This document shows positions 22,509-37,500 of a DNA stretch of 64,000 bases, one piece after another. The notes below the pieces were generated by a model, which ran no database searches, was not told where the DNA came from, and was given only the letters and a program-made list of their open reading frames with translations. The position numbers and the translations under genes are program-made. The stretch comes from Heliopora coerulea (lineage: Eukaryota; Cnidaria; Anthozoa; Scleralcyonacea; Helioporidae): NCBI GenBank assembly GCA_030142905.1, contig JASJOG010000314.1, positions 123,501-187,500 of the forward strand, read 5' to 3'. The number at the start of each line of letters is the position of its first letter. Position 1 is the stretch's first letter.

Positions 22509-25500
22509 GTGAGACAGGCACAACGTTGAGTTACGCTTCAAAAGCTTAACTAACATTTTAAGTGTTTTTTTCCTGGTCTTAAACTTGAAAATATTAATCA
22601 AAAAGCATTGTTACGAAATCCCTAGTCGTTAAGTTAACCTAAAAGTAATTTCCTGTGTTGACAAGAGCAAGAATGAGTTCGTCAATCTGTTTCATTTTTA
22701 CCAGTCGAAGTGGTATACCTGCATGATTTTTTATAAATTTATAGACTGTGCAAAGTCTTTCCACAAATCAACTTGCATTGATATTTGGAAAGTGGTGTGT
22801 TTGCATCTGAATGCTTTCATTCTGGTTACTAGTGTTGTAACAGAATATGGTTAGAGCATCTCCAAATGGCTCTGAACCACTGAGGCCCACTGATGAATTT
22901 TTCATGATGTCATTTTCCATAACATCCACCTGTGAAGACTTGAAACATATCCCTACACAATGGGAGGAGGTTAAGGGATCTGACAGGAGAAACTCTTTAG
23001 AGCCCCCAGTATTTCTGTTTACCCCTGTTAATTATAAAAGAAAAATTGAATTCCCTTTAAGAGTATGCACAAAAGGTTAATACAGGGCATTCATTGAGAT
23101 CTCAGACTCGATAAGGATGCTTTAAGATCTTGCCATTGAGTACTGGAACTTTGACACTGCAAATGGCAGGCCCTATATAGGTAGTCTTTTTGCCTTAAAC
23201 AGACTAGTATAGTTTGAAAACTGTATTTTAACTTTAAGCAGTTGAATTGAGGTGCTAAGGGTGAGTAGTAAAACATTAAGAGTAAAATAACACCATAATT
23301 TCCAGCCATGTCTTGATAAATTGGATGAAACATGCAAATTAAACCATAAAGGGGAATGGGTGCAATTTGGTATTTTATTCTGACTAACACCAGATGATTG
23401 TACTAATCACCTGGATGAGCCTGAGTCATTAATACTTTGATGCCTAAAGATGGCAATTGCTGTCTTTATTAATTTTACATCTGACTAATGCCAGATAATT
23501 TTGTTTGTGAAAGGGGAAAATCCTGGCAGACTTCAAAGGGTTAAAAAATCTCCACTCACTTCTCAACACTTTGACACCTGAATATGGCATTTGTTGTCTT
23601 TATTAATTTTACTCTGGCTAATGCCAGATGATATTACTTGTCAAAGGGGAAGTCTCAGCAGGCTTCAAAGGGTTAAAATGTTGATGAGCTCATGGTATTG
23701 TACTACTTGTTGCTATGCTGCTTCTCAGATGCCAAAGAGCATTTGACATTAGTGTTGTCAAAGGTATACAAACATTGGTACCCTGGTTCCTTTCAAGTTA
23801 AGGACTCTTATTCTGTAATGATGACAAATGGATGTTTTATCTTTGTGACACAATAAGCTGGTAAGCAATGAAACAGAGTCTACATGCTGTAATTATACAG
23901 TACTATTGGAGAGATTTTACATTCCCTACTTGTTATTTTGATATATCAGTTGTTGATGTTTCAAGAAGAGTAATACCTGTAAATGTTTAATGTGTTCATT
24001 GTGACCGTTACATTCAACAACAAACAACAACAGTTGTTTTACAGCCATTTTCCCTGCATATGCAGAGGTTGGCTGGTAACTCTGTACAGCAGCCTCCTCC
24101 ACCTCTCCCTATCCTTTACATCTTACCTTTTCAACTCGCACTCTCTCATGTCCCTTTCCACCGCCTTGCTCCATGTCATCCTTGGCCTTCCTCATCCTCT
24201 CTTGCCTTCCACCTCAAATGACATGATCTTTTTCACCCAATCATCATCATCCTTCCACAGCACTTGTCCCAACCATCTTAGCCTGTTACATTGTTACTGT
24301 ATTAGGTACAATGGAAAATTAGTGATACTTTGTTGCATGTCCAGACACCATACAGAACAGGTACACATACACCAGCTCAAGGAGTGTGATTTATTGCACT
24401 CCTGTCATTTTCTTCCTATTATGGCTAGGTATTGTGTACCATTAGCCCGATCTGGCACAATTTAATATCACCGGTGTGGTACTACTTTGTATCTGAGCTT
24501 ATGTAGTTTAGGCACCTTAAAAACATGGTTACTTTTCCAATTACAGTGGAGCCTCACTATAACATGCATTGGTATAGCGTGTGACTTAGTATAACGTGGC
24601 AAATCTTTGGACCTCAAATTTCTTAATCACTAAACTGATTTACAAACCTTGTTTACAAAACAACATTGAAATGGGCTGAATTGTACAAGAATTCTGCTGC
24701 CACAGCTGTTTTTTACCTCCACAATTTGCTGCATCATGCAAAAGCTGAAGCTTGGAAAACATGCAAACAATCAAAAGTAACAGACTTCTTTAATACTTCT
24801 TAAAACTATTAAAACAATATCTAACTTACAGTTACCTCGTGTGTTTGTGTTATTTTTTACAGTTTTGATGCTTGTCATGTCAACAACAATGTATTCATGT
24901 TTTATACTTTCCTGTGACCTGCACCATTTCCCCATGCCAAATCCTTATTTTCAATATGTTTCAATATAATGTGCTTCAGCTATAACACAGTCATTTACAA
25001 TGGACTCCATATACCGCATTATAGTGAGGCTCCACTGTACTTCCATATAACAAAACATTGCATTGCTATTTACATGTACATAAAATTTTGAAGTTACACA
25101 ATACATTTTGTTTTTACAAAGGATTTAAAAGTCAACTCTCATAACATCACAAGATCTGAAATTTTTCTCAAATCACTGTGAAAAGCATCTGGAAAATGCA
25201 TTTTGGGGAAACATACCTGACCCCTGAAGAGATCAGTCCTTCTGTGCCTAAAAATTATGCTGTTGCTTCTGCCCTTTCATCTGTTTCACAAGTGACAAAG
25301 CAAACAAACAAACAAACAAAAAACCCAAAAAAAACAAGTAAACCACTAAAGTGACTAAAATAGTCTAATGCACAGTGAAATGTAAGTTTTATTTCAATGT
25401 ACTTAACATAAAAAAATAGTGACATAAAGTAGCCATTGATTTACAGCACATACTTGTAATACCTTATTGCAACATTGTTTACTCCTCATGGTCCAGACAT

Positions 25501-28500
25501 ACCCTTTTACAAGCAAAATCAACAATTGTGGGCCTAAAGAAAATACTAGGGGACTCATCTTAAACAGGAAAGTGTTGATTGAGGAGGTAGACTAACATAG
25601 CATGGTAGCACCCAAGCTTTGGAACTCACTCCCACAAGACCTGCACTCCATGAACAATGTTGACTCTTTTTAACATTCTATGAAAACTTACCTTTTCAAA
25701 GAAGCATTCTGTGGAATTTAGGAATATATTTTATGAGAATAGTTTATTGATTATTGATGATAATGGGTTGAACTTGAAAGTTTTTAAATTTGTAGTTTCA
25801 TATCCTCTTGTGATGTGGGTTTGGTCATCTTATGAAAAATGCACAATATAAGTTAATAAATATTATATTATTATTATTATTTTTCCTTGCAAGTATAGCT
25901 GGCTGGATATATCTATCTTAAGATATATCCAAGCTCTCACTTTCAAGACATAAACTGCTGCATCAATCATTATCAATATATAGTGGCTTCTGCTTAGGTC
26001 GCACATATATGTTGAACTTGCACCTTAGCTCACCATCTGAGTCTTGGTAGCTCAACGGTTAGAGCGTCTCACTGGTCATCAGAAAGTTGCGGGTTTGATC
26101 CCCGTCTGGGACTCAGAAATCATTTTTCTGAGCATAGAGCTTGACGATCGTTCATCTATCTTAAGATATATCCAAGCTTTCACTTCCAAAACATAAACTG
26201 CTAAATGATTTTGGTTTGAATTATACGTTAAGATTACAGTACCTTAAATAAACATTGTTGCAGGAAGTTAATCCTAGGCCATTTCAAACAAGTTAAAATG
26301 ATTTTCTAAATTCATCATGTTTGTGTTAAAACAAACGTCACAACCACTCATCAGACTTGCACTTTTATTCATGGATGTAAAACGTTCACACATTGAAAAT
26401 ACATTTCGTCCTGGTTTTAAAGGTACATGTAGTTGCTACTTAGTGTGTAAAATGCCAACTTGTAGAAAATGAAGAATGTATACTTAGGCATATCACTACC
26501 AACTGGTGAATTCATAAACAATAAACTGGAAATTTTTGGCAAACCTGATGGCATTTTATTCCAAATTGAGCAGCATGTTAACCACTTGTTGAACTTATTG
26601 GAGCTTAAGTGGCTTCAAAAACTGTTTCTATTGTGACAATTTTGATAATTTTAGTTTCCTAGGGGTACTTTTGTACAAAAACTGACACAGAAAACGTCAG
26701 ATTGGAAATTGGACTTCTGCAGTCCAACTAGTTCGAGTCTTAAAATACGAAGAAGTATTGCCGAATACATCTTGGACTGGTTAAAAAGTGTCAAATTTAA
26801 TGTTTTATTTTAATATAAAATTTAGTATACGAAATAATAGATCGCCTAGTTAGGCACTGTAGCTCAATTGAAGTTTATGCTCGTATTCTAGAATTCTCAG
26901 CTTTGTGTACGTGAAAGTCTGTTCAAAGAGAGACCTGCCAGCGAGTCCTCCGAAACAAACGCCCTCTAGTTGATCTTAAAAAGAGGGAAACATTTTTGTG
27001 ACATCGTACGCACAGAAACTTATGTAAATTTTACTGACGTAAAAATTGAATACAACCTGTACAGTCTTGTCACTTTTGTCATACTTGTCGCAATAGGCAC
27101 ATAAGGGTACGAGGAATTGTGAGAGGAAACTGTGTTTGGTGGAAGAAAAAGGTTGATAAGCCATCGTCTGGAAACTAAAAGATTATTTTGAGTACGTTAT
27201 AGTTGTGCTTTAATTTTTTAATTGTAAGCGTAAGCGACAGTTTCACAGTTGGCTGATTAATAAGATTCAACTCTCCAGTTATACGAATGATTTAACCTAC
27301 TCTGCTAAAGTCAATTCGAAAAGTTGACTTGAACGGAATGCGAATTCGGATGTTCTGGTTTTCGGTCGCTAAATTTTTTTGGTAAGCTGTGTAATGTAGA
27401 TCCAAAATAAGACCATATTTATTAACTTATTTGACCTTATGCGGCGTAGTGCTTGAGATAGTGCTTTTCGTCGTTACGTGGGAACCATATGATAAATTCC
27501 AACTGAGATGGGCTAGGGTCAGGACTGGGGTTGGATTAGTTCGTATCTTAACAGAATCCCGCTAGAGTCAATTGTTCTCGTTGACCTTAGCTGTGTTGGT
27601 TAATTGTAAAGTTTTCTCTTCATGTTCCTTTATTTGTAGATTGTTTAATGATGTTTGTTGCTCAATTTCCAGTTTTTGGAAGGATTTATCAGGGTGACAC
27701 AATTTTGAGTGAAATATCGAGAGGTCGGCTATGTGCCTTCAGGTGTTTATCAGCATTGTATTGTCATCTGCTTCATACAAACTCAGTACCTGTACTTCTG
27801 CCCTCCTCTCTACAACCTTATGCACCTCACCTGCATAATTTACGTTAAGCCGCAACTATTTAACTAATCTTGGTTATATTAGTATTAATTAGTATGAAAT
27901 GCTCTTAATTTAGGCGAAAACAGACTTTGGGGTTGCACAGAGCTCAAGCATAACGAGTTACTTTCAGCGGACCGTTGTACCAAAGACAAACAAGCCCAGT
28001 TCAAATAACAGTGAAAGTGGCACTATGGAAACACCTACATTAACCACCAAGAAAAACTCAGGCAACACTCAAGACCAGCAGTTCAAAAAGTGTGCCAGTA
28101 AGGACAGTTGCAGGTACAACAATTGTTCTAAAAGTAGTCGCTCTGCTGATTGTGGTCCGGAAAATAAAGGTGGCGCTAGTGATGATCAGCAAAATTATTA
28201 TCTGGATGGTAAAAGTGACCGTCATGGTGACGGTGATTGTCATGATCATGATAAAGACAGAATGAATGATGTTGTTCCTCTCCATGGTGTTAGTGGTTGT
28301 CATAATCATGGACATGCTAATATAGATCATAGTAGTGGTGGTTTCGGTAATGTTCTCAATCAAAAAAATGAGGATGGTGATTGCACTGATGGTGATCGTG
28401 ATGATGACGATAAGGACAACCATACAAAAATCCGAAGATCGCCATCGCTAAATAAATCAAAATGGAACTTCACTTGGAAAACAACCCAGAAGACTTCAAA

Positions 28501-31500
28501 CGCAACGGAACTGGATTTTTTAGACAGTGATACTGACTTTGAGGAATGTGCTAGACAAGTTGTTACTGCTGATGCGATCAAGTCACAGGAAAACCCACGA
28601 TATGATACTATCCAGAAGAAACGTTTTAAACGACATAACGACAACAGGAAAACACAAAGCAAAAACAGAGAGATAGACGAAGCATCTGAGGAAGCAGAAA
28701 GTATACGAACAGACAATCATGCTACATTGGCATGTCCTTTCAATAATGTCTTGGTACTCTGTGAGAAAACTCAACACGTAAACACTTCCTTTGTCAAAGA
28801 AAATGTTGGTTCTGTAATAAAGGACAGTAAATGTAGTAAAGAATGCATTCTGCAGCTCCCAGAGGACGATGTCAAAGACAGAGCAAATATTTCAAGTGAC
28901 CTACCACTACAAAAGACCATTCAGCTGGAAGACAACACATTGAGTGTTGAAAGAGATAAGAGATGCGAAGACAAATTAATAAAACCTGAAAAAACCGCCT
29001 TTGAGGTGCTGATGGAGAGGTCTAAGGCGCAAGCCTTGCTAAAAGAAACTTCGGTTAAAGCTGCATGTCAAGAACCTGAAAAAGAAATTGTAGAACAAGC
29101 TGAAAACCCTAACCAAAGGCAAACTAGAAACACAAAAGGAAACTTAAAGAAAGACAAAGTTGGAAAGAAAGGAAGGAATTTTAAGTTAACTTCACAGCAA
29201 AACGTGTCCGGCGTTGTGGGTATTCGCGAAAACATAGACGAAGATTCATGTGAAGAATTAGAGGTATTCCACCATAAAAATGCTACTGCAGCCAAACGTA
29301 AGAAGATAGACGAACCGAAAACAAAAGACAACACCTATCGGACTTCATCAGATGATAGTGATAAGGAGGAAACCACACAACAAGAGTCAGAGAGGGGAGC
29401 GCCTCCCGGAAAAATGTCAAGGCGAACTCGTAGAAAATCATTAAGAATAGCTAGTAAAGGAGACAACTCAGATAGTTCTGCACAAAAGCTTAAAAGATCT
29501 TCCGTAAATGAATTTAGTTCAAGAAAAGGCGAAGAAGCCACGGAATTTTGCAACAAAGCTGAGAAAGAAAGAACGGTTGTTCGCAGAATTGCAATCAAAA
29601 ACCAATGGAAGAGGAAGTGCTGCCATATGAATGAAAAGCAAGTGAACCTACAGACAAGGTACTGTATGCGTACTTTAAAAACAGGAATAGTCATCGTTTC
29701 TTGCGCGGGTGGAAAATTTACAGTTGTTTTGTGGCGAGTGGACACAATTACGATTAACACCAAATATCCCAGAAAGGGTTGGGAATTGAGATAAGATGGA
29801 TGAATTACTTGTCCTCTCGATGTACCTTTGAATCAAACGATTGCTTGGGATGTGACTCTAAAGACTTATGTATTCCGTATGGTTGTTGCGCACAACTGTT
29901 AGTTCTGATGAATTCGATTTACTCATCTAAGTCTTTCGGAGGTTTCGCAGCATTCGCGGATAAGTAGAAGGCAGGAATTGCGCTTCTCCGAGTTAATTTC
30001 ATACACCTAGATAAACTGTTGTATACGACAATCGTATTGATACTGTAGATGGGACCGTAGGGCACATTTACACGTTACGATTATCGCATGCGATTGCTCG
30101 CCTTGGGGTAAGTGATATTTTCTTAAAGGGAGAATTCCTGCTTCCGATTTGCTCAAAAGTGCTGCAATATGTCCAGAAAACTTGAGGAAGTTAATCGGAT
30201 ACATCAGAACAATTATATCGTAAAAATGGGCGCTTAAGCTGTGTCCTTTTTACGTATTCAAATGAAAACGTACTTGTCGAAATGGGGTGCAATAGGGCAT
30301 TACACCTTTTGCTGTTCATTACGAGAAAATATACTATCATTGACGCCAACCTCAAGCTCATTAATGCAAAAATGTATTCAATTTATTCAATCGACATTCA
30401 CTAGTGTACATACGCAATCTTGTGCATCGAAGGGCATTCCATAGCACCAACAGACGACCATTAACATCATTCTACTATACATTAGGGATAATAAAGTTTC
30501 AATTACGCAAGATATTTCTTTTGCGTAACTGAAATTTTATTATGTAGAATGTATAGTAGAATGGTGTTAATGGTCGTCTGTTGACGCTATAGAATGCACT
30601 TTGATGCAAAAGGTTGCGTATCTACGCTAATGAATGTCGATTGAATAAAATGAATGTATTTTTGTTTTAATGACTTCGAGGTTTATGTTAATAATAGTAT
30701 ATTTTCTGGTAATGAACTGCAAAAGATGTAACGTGAATAAACAAACTTTCATGAATGTGGAAACTCTTGAAAGACTGCACGTTATATCACGGCGATTCGT
30801 CTTCAACATCAGGATTGCAATCCCAAAACTGTTTACACGAGAATTTTCGATCGCGATAGCTTACCGATCAAGATCACAATCCACCTCGAGAACAGCACTG
30901 AATTTTCGATCCCGCAATCGCCTGTTTACACGACAATTATTGTGATTGCGATCGCAATCCCGATATTTTTGCTCCTTGTCAACGGGGTAATTGGTATGAT
31001 CTCAATTAACGGGGTCTCTCACGGCATCTTGTGTTTACTAATACCTCAGGGCTGACCTCTGGGGGCATGTCAGAGTAGGATACATGTACTTTTATGAAAA
31101 AGTGAAGATAAAAGTTTCCCAAGTATCGTTTGAATGCGAACAATCGCAAAACTGGCACCAGAGAAACATATTTGTAGACAAAGGTCATCTTTGTGCAAAA
31201 CACTTACATAATTAAGCTAGAATGTTACGTTTTCTCACAAACACCAAAGTTGCTGCAAGTAGAGAGGAAAATAGGTCATTCAAAAAATTTTCATTATAAG
31301 CAATTGCCTTCTACGAAAATGAAAACTGGTCCTGTTCTTTCTGTGTCGTTTTCTTTGGCCTCCTCTTGACAGATAATATTAATCATTTAGAATAAAGAGC
31401 GAAGGCAACGCGGTCAAACTTGATGAGAATTCTAAACCATCCGCAAGTCGTCAAGAACAGAAACGTTCGACTACTAACAGCAATAAACCGGAAGAGGTGA

Positions 31501-34500
31501 AGGAGGAGCACGTGCCCAAGAAAGGTAACAGGTCTTGGAAATTAAGCTGCATTTCTTTCTCTCTATGTTTCTCATAAATTATGTGGCGACGTTTGGCATA
31601 ATTGACTGGTCAAAGAATCTTCAGTGGAGACTTTTAAGCCACTGGCGTTCTTGACTAATGGACGGTGTTTTCTTCCAATGGAATTTTTCATCCAAAACAA
31701 AAAAAATGATTGACCAAGGCTCGAAATTAACTTTTTCGATAAGTCGCCAGCTGGCTACTAAATGAGAAAATGTAGTCGCCATGTCATCACTTCGAGTTAT
31801 CAAGTCATTTTTTACACATTTGGATTGTCCGTGGTATTATGAAATTAGTACGTAAATTTCCATTGCGAAAGTTAGTTCTGTTTATCTGTAAGGTAGTCTT
31901 GCTTTTCGAAATTCCTGGGTTGTTGCAAGAAGTTAGGGGCATTATCAGTGATTATTTAAAACATTAGATTTTACAGTTATATAAGGTTCTCTTCTTAGTC
32001 ATCTTATTTAATGTTATCTACTGTACAACTCACAAGAACACGTCTAAATGTGAATACTTTTATGTCAGTATGCGACTTTTTATGACGCAGTCCTACTAGC
32101 ATGGAATTCGGATACATAGAAAGCAGTTTAGTTTAGACTGGAAACACTTGTTGACAAACTGCTGAGTAAATAGAACCCACGATAAATTTTTCTGAGAAAC
32201 TACAAAGACAACATGCATGATACCCTCAAAACGGGATCGTACGGATAACGAATATTTTCCCCAGAAAACCATAAAAAGTTGCCGCATTGGATAAGTACTG
32301 ATATCAGAATTATCTTCGATTGCATCTAAATGAAAACATGTTCTAAATTTAACGTCAAAGTTCGTGCGATCGGTAAGACGTGATGGGTCCAGGGTGCATT
32401 TATGTGACAATGATTAATTCATCAACAACGTATTGAATGGAAGGGTGTTAACGTCCAAGCCAACCACTAAAGTTTGAAGCTGGGATAAAACATATTTTTG
32501 ATCAGCGGTTTTTCCGCTTAGATGCAACTGACGTTACTTTCAGTGTCGACTTTGGAAAAGTTTGTCGCCAAGTGGCCACCAAATTTGAACTTTTAGTCGC
32601 CAGGACAGAAATCTTAGTCGCACTGGAGACCAATTAGTCGTAATTTCGAGCCCTGTTAACTAGAAATGTCAAGGATATAGTCGAATATTGAAAACAGCAT
32701 TGTCATTCTATGTTGTTGGTTTTAATCTGTACTTGAGTTTCTTTCTTTACATTTGTTGTTATCCGAGAAGACTGGAGCTTGAAATATTTATCATTATTTT
32801 AAAAAGTAAAATTTGCAAAAAGGTTAATTTAAAACATACAAGAATGCTATCAGTAAAGTCATACACGGGTTATCGGCCTTGACTTTTCATTGATTGAGTA
32901 GTATTCGAGAAAACTGCTTTAGCTGTTGAATTCTAATTAAACGCTGTAGGAATGCATACGTTTTCTCCTCCATAAACTACGGTAAAGAGCCCACGCGTTA
33001 GTGTGAAATTCAGCCCCAGTGTTTTCACCGAGTAGGCCTTGCGTAAAAAAATCTATAGTATAATTGCTGAAGTGTCTCTCCGCTGATCAGGTTAATGAAT
33101 CGATTCCAGTCAGGGGCTTGGTGGAATATTTTTCTTGGGGCTGCAGTGTACAAGGGTATTTCGACTACCCTGTGTTACCCTATGTGTGTGGTACGCCGTG
33201 TTTCCATGCCGATTGAGAGTATAAGCTTTGGCTAAGTTTTACAGTATTCCATTTTTAAGTGAAGCAGGGTTTCCACCGAAGTGGGGATGAAAGATCCATA
33301 TCCCCTTAATTAGGGCCCCTACAAAATACTTCTTACTCCTGTAATGTCTTAATGCTGTTACAGTGGTTGAAAGTAGGGTAGATGACTCGGCATATTTTAA
33401 ACTGTAAATTTACCGATAAATACCCTGCAAGTATAGATCAAGGTTATTCCTAACAAATGACCCAAGTACGAAAGTTCCGAATGTATTGGGGCAATGCGTC
33501 GCTGTTTTCCTTTTCTGTCAATCCTGGCTGTAAACCTGAAAATAATTGTGCCAGTCTTTATCAGATAATTTTTGTTTCTCGCGTTGTTGAAAAAATACAT
33601 TTTGCATTCCGTGATCATACATGTAACTGTAGGCGTCCTCGGTATATGTTGGGCGAAACAATCGCTTTGTGTTTGTCAGATGTCCCAAACCTATATCTTG
33701 TTAAAACTGGTTTCTATGTGGAATGGTTGTTCGGCTAGCCGTGCAGTTTTGATATCGCAAATTATATCCAACTTTGCGTAAATACTTTTTTCCCCAGCCA
33801 CCGGTTCTATTGCACCGATTTTCCTTCCTGGTGCCTGGAGGAGAGCCAAATATAAAGTTGAACAGCAACAGCTGCAAGAGTCTAAGGATGGAATGGATCA
33901 TATTGATGAAGATCTAGCCTTGAAGAACTTTTCCGAAAACAGCATTATGACTGTCGAAAGCAACATCACCAAGCACAGTTCAAACGAGTCCTGTTCACTC
34001 GCGAAGGACAGCAACCAAAATCTTCAGGCTTTCATGGGAAAGTTTAAGAAGTCACCCATGAAATTCAGTCCTGTCGTTGAAAAGTTAATTGACGCTCCGT
34101 TCCCAAAAGTGAGCCACGTTCAACAAATTGACGTCGAATTTATGAAGAGGTGGAATTTGCCAGTGGTTAAACATCGATTTTGGAGGGAGGAGTTCTTCTT
34201 ATGGACTGATCACTTTTATGGTACGGTTTTTATAAATTTAAACGTAGTGAACGGAAATGAACGTACGAAAATGCGACGATAGCCGATTGGATACTTAATA
34301 GCAGGTCAATCACTCCTTTAAAACAAAACATGCAGTATTTCGAATAATTATACGTTATTCTAAACCAATGATTTGGGAGAATAACAACGAGAATAGTTGA
34401 AACTGTAATATTTCGACTACATTAATTCATTACAGACAAAGTACTCTCTTTGGTGATGATTTCGTTATGAAATTGAAATATTACACTTTCAACTTTTCTC

Positions 34501-37500
34501 GTCTTGTTATTTTCACGCGTTTTTAGTTTTCAAGATGAAATGATCATTCGGAATATATTTTATCAGGTTCTTTTGAAGTTGTTTACTCTCTGGGGTCTTT
34601 GAGTAATCCTTACGTGTTTATGATTAACCATCTCTGACGAGGTCGTGTCTGGAAAAAAATCAGATTAAGTGTAGTCGAAATTTTTGTGTTTGAAATTTGT
34701 AACATTTTCAGACTAGCGTCTCGGTAATGATTTTCATTTAGTCCTCCATGAAATACATGAACTTGGAATTATAGTATAGGCCCTTGAGGATAGCGGGTTG
34801 TCTCGTACGCCTCAGACGTTTCGCCCCTAAATGATTTCTCAGGGACTGTATGGCCCATAGATGCGACATTTTTATGCCAGAATTAGCGGTGAAAAAAAAA
34901 GCCGTCTCGTACGACTTTAGCATTATTAGACAGTACAGTGGTCAGTAAAGTTAAAGCACCTTTACTTATATTGGATAACCCTATCAGCTACCTCAGCTGA
35001 TCTCCCTAGATGTCCAGTAAGGGCCACCCCTCATGAATCCAGTGTCGCTACACGAGAAAACAGAAGCACCCGGAGAAAACCTGTGATGCTTGGTAGAGTC
35101 AAACTGGACAACAGTCTTCTCACATGTGACCAAGGTAACTTTAATTAGATAACTGCACGGAGCCGGAATCGAACCCTAGTAACAGAGGTGAGAGACACGC
35201 GTACTACCACCGTGCCACCAGCACCCTACACTTGGGAATATCCCCCATTGAAAAAATTTGAGGGAATCAATTCCCGCTGTTCCCCTTCTGGTGGAAACAC
35301 TAACAAACGCAGATGTATTCATTATAACCGCTATGACGGTTTTCCTGTTGAGTTGCAAAACGACTACGTGCCTTTCCAGGTTGCAAACGTTGATTAGACG
35401 ATAAAATTTACATCTGTTGAATCTGTTCGTTGGGTACCCGTTTATATACTCGTGAGGGAGTAGATACATATTTGAAACCAGGGAAAAAATGCTGATACTT
35501 TTATCTTCAAATGGTCAACATAGAACCTTATCTTAGTTGCACTAAATATTCATTTGTTATTATTAACAGCATGGAAAATATACCATTTATGAGAATTTTG
35601 AAATTTTTGGTAGTGTTAGCAGAAAACAGTTGAAAACTTTTTCTGAAATCGCCGGATTTTAACCTGTTTGCTTCATGGAAAACCACCTGGTTAATTTGCA
35701 TAGCAGCAGTTAAACCATCATAAATAGCATCAACAGTAAAATTATCATTACGATAATGGTATATATTGACTGCGATTTAACCTGTCCTTACAACGGCTAC
35801 CCTCGCGTTTGTCACTCTGAAGTGTATGGTTATCTGCTTAGCTATTCAATCATTTGAGTTTTGGTTCCTTCGTCGTCTTTTTGGTACTTTATTTCACCTT
35901 TCACTTGTTTCGTAAGTTCAGTAGTGTAGTTTATTTTGGTGAAGTTTTGTACAAGACCAGTCAACCGTCCTGTTGTTGATTTTCTAGAGAACATGTTCTT
36001 TAAAAGCGGGGACTTGCTACATTTATCGGGGCCTTTGGATGACACTGTGCAAAATGTTCAAGAACGGACCACTCGCTGGAAGGTAGGTTATATGTTGCCG
36101 CACGAAAAATTACAGATTAAAGCGTGGTTCTGTGTTCACACCGTGGAATCAGAACCCTGCAAGGCTGTTCTCAGGAGTAATCCCTATGTGATTAATAAGT
36201 GCTCCAACCTGAAACCATACTGTGAAGTGATATTCAGATTTTGGGAAAGCTGTTTGGGAACTTCAATTGAACTGGGATGAATCAGTCACTTTAAAGTGCC
36301 TATCCTATAATTTTCTTTTGTTACGTATTTCTATACTTTCGACATTGCTGGAAAAAAATTGCTTGGTATTGTAGGCAACCAGAATTTCATGTTTGTGCTG
36401 ATTTTGACCCTAAAGTTGGCCAATTTTTAGTATGAGCGGAAAAAAGCAACAGCTGGTAAATAATTGCCGGATATGACGTCAAACCAGGGACCGGCGTTAA
36501 GACGAGCTAGTTGAAAACAGGAGGATAGGCATATACTTGCTCAGTAAGACTGATTTCCATTCGCTTGAGATTGGTCAAAATTCTATTAAAATTCGATCAA
36601 CACACATTTAATTACGTCAACTACCACGTCGGTGGGTGATAACAGCAGAACTACTCAGAAACGAATTTTATTCGAGTATGTGTGCTCGCGTCGAGTTGGA
36701 TGTTCAGGACGAATGCAATACGTGATCGTAAAATGCCCAGGATGAACACGATTTCGTTGACCCTTACAAAGGTGATACACTTGCCGAGAAAGCCATTTAA
36801 AAAAAAAATAAGGAAATTCAATATATTTGATACTGAAAGAAAAACATACTAATTTATCTCAATATGTCAAGCAGGGTAAATTTATTTGACTGGAACACTT
36901 ATGCAAACACGTACTTACATGTATCCAAATTTGAATCCCACAGCAGATAGATAGTTTAATTATAATATTGATGAAGTACATCTAAGGCCCAGTTCAAACG
37001 TCGAACTTTTCATGTGTCGAATCTAATGTTAATGAGCAAGATCCTTTGTCCAAACTGATTTGCATTTGGTTCGGCACATTGAAAAGTTCGACGATTGAAC
37101 TAGGCCTAACAATCTTTATCTCAAAGTCATCGACAAAGTATACTAATAATGACCTAAAAAAGAATATTTTAATTCTTTTTAAACATTGACACTTTAGAAG
37201 ATTTAATATAATTTTCATTTTAATTCAAAACTAAACTTTTGGCCCTTGAATACCAGCGTCGAAAATTCTATAATTTGTTCTTGGTACTTGATTGCTTCAT
37301 CACAGTTTATGGCTTCGGCACAAATGTCAATTTCATTCCCTGGGATTTCTTGGCATTTTGTAAAATCTGCATGCTACAATTCTCACAGTTACATCTGAAT
37401 ATTAGGAAGATCAGAGAATTATGCAGTATACAGAATAATTTCATTCAATATTCAGCCACGCTGCATCGAGCGATAAGCCGTTACAGCGGCTTTCCTGACA

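Larger units (their letters stand above)
22509..27913. other. ATAD5: ATAD5 intron 1
   Basis: 5.4 kb. It holds a tandem duplicate (23424-23677), an RTE-like LINE remnant (24050-24300), a pogo-like MITE (24542-25039), a CAAA-rich run near 25305-25340, a LINE 3' end (25600-25880), and a SINE with flanking direct repeats (25906-26208). From 26210 to 27913 nothing is recognised. Confidence 0.7.

Noticed and set aside
23983..24465. 160-codon plus-strand open frame
   Set aside because: The information is on the other strand, where a degraded LINE C-terminus is readable; the plus frame is its shadow.
28058..28777. Several open frames of 64-121 codons on the minus strand opposite ATAD5 exon 2
   Set aside because: They are shadows of the biased codon composition of the plus-strand exon. 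No domains, and the plus frame is clearly coding.
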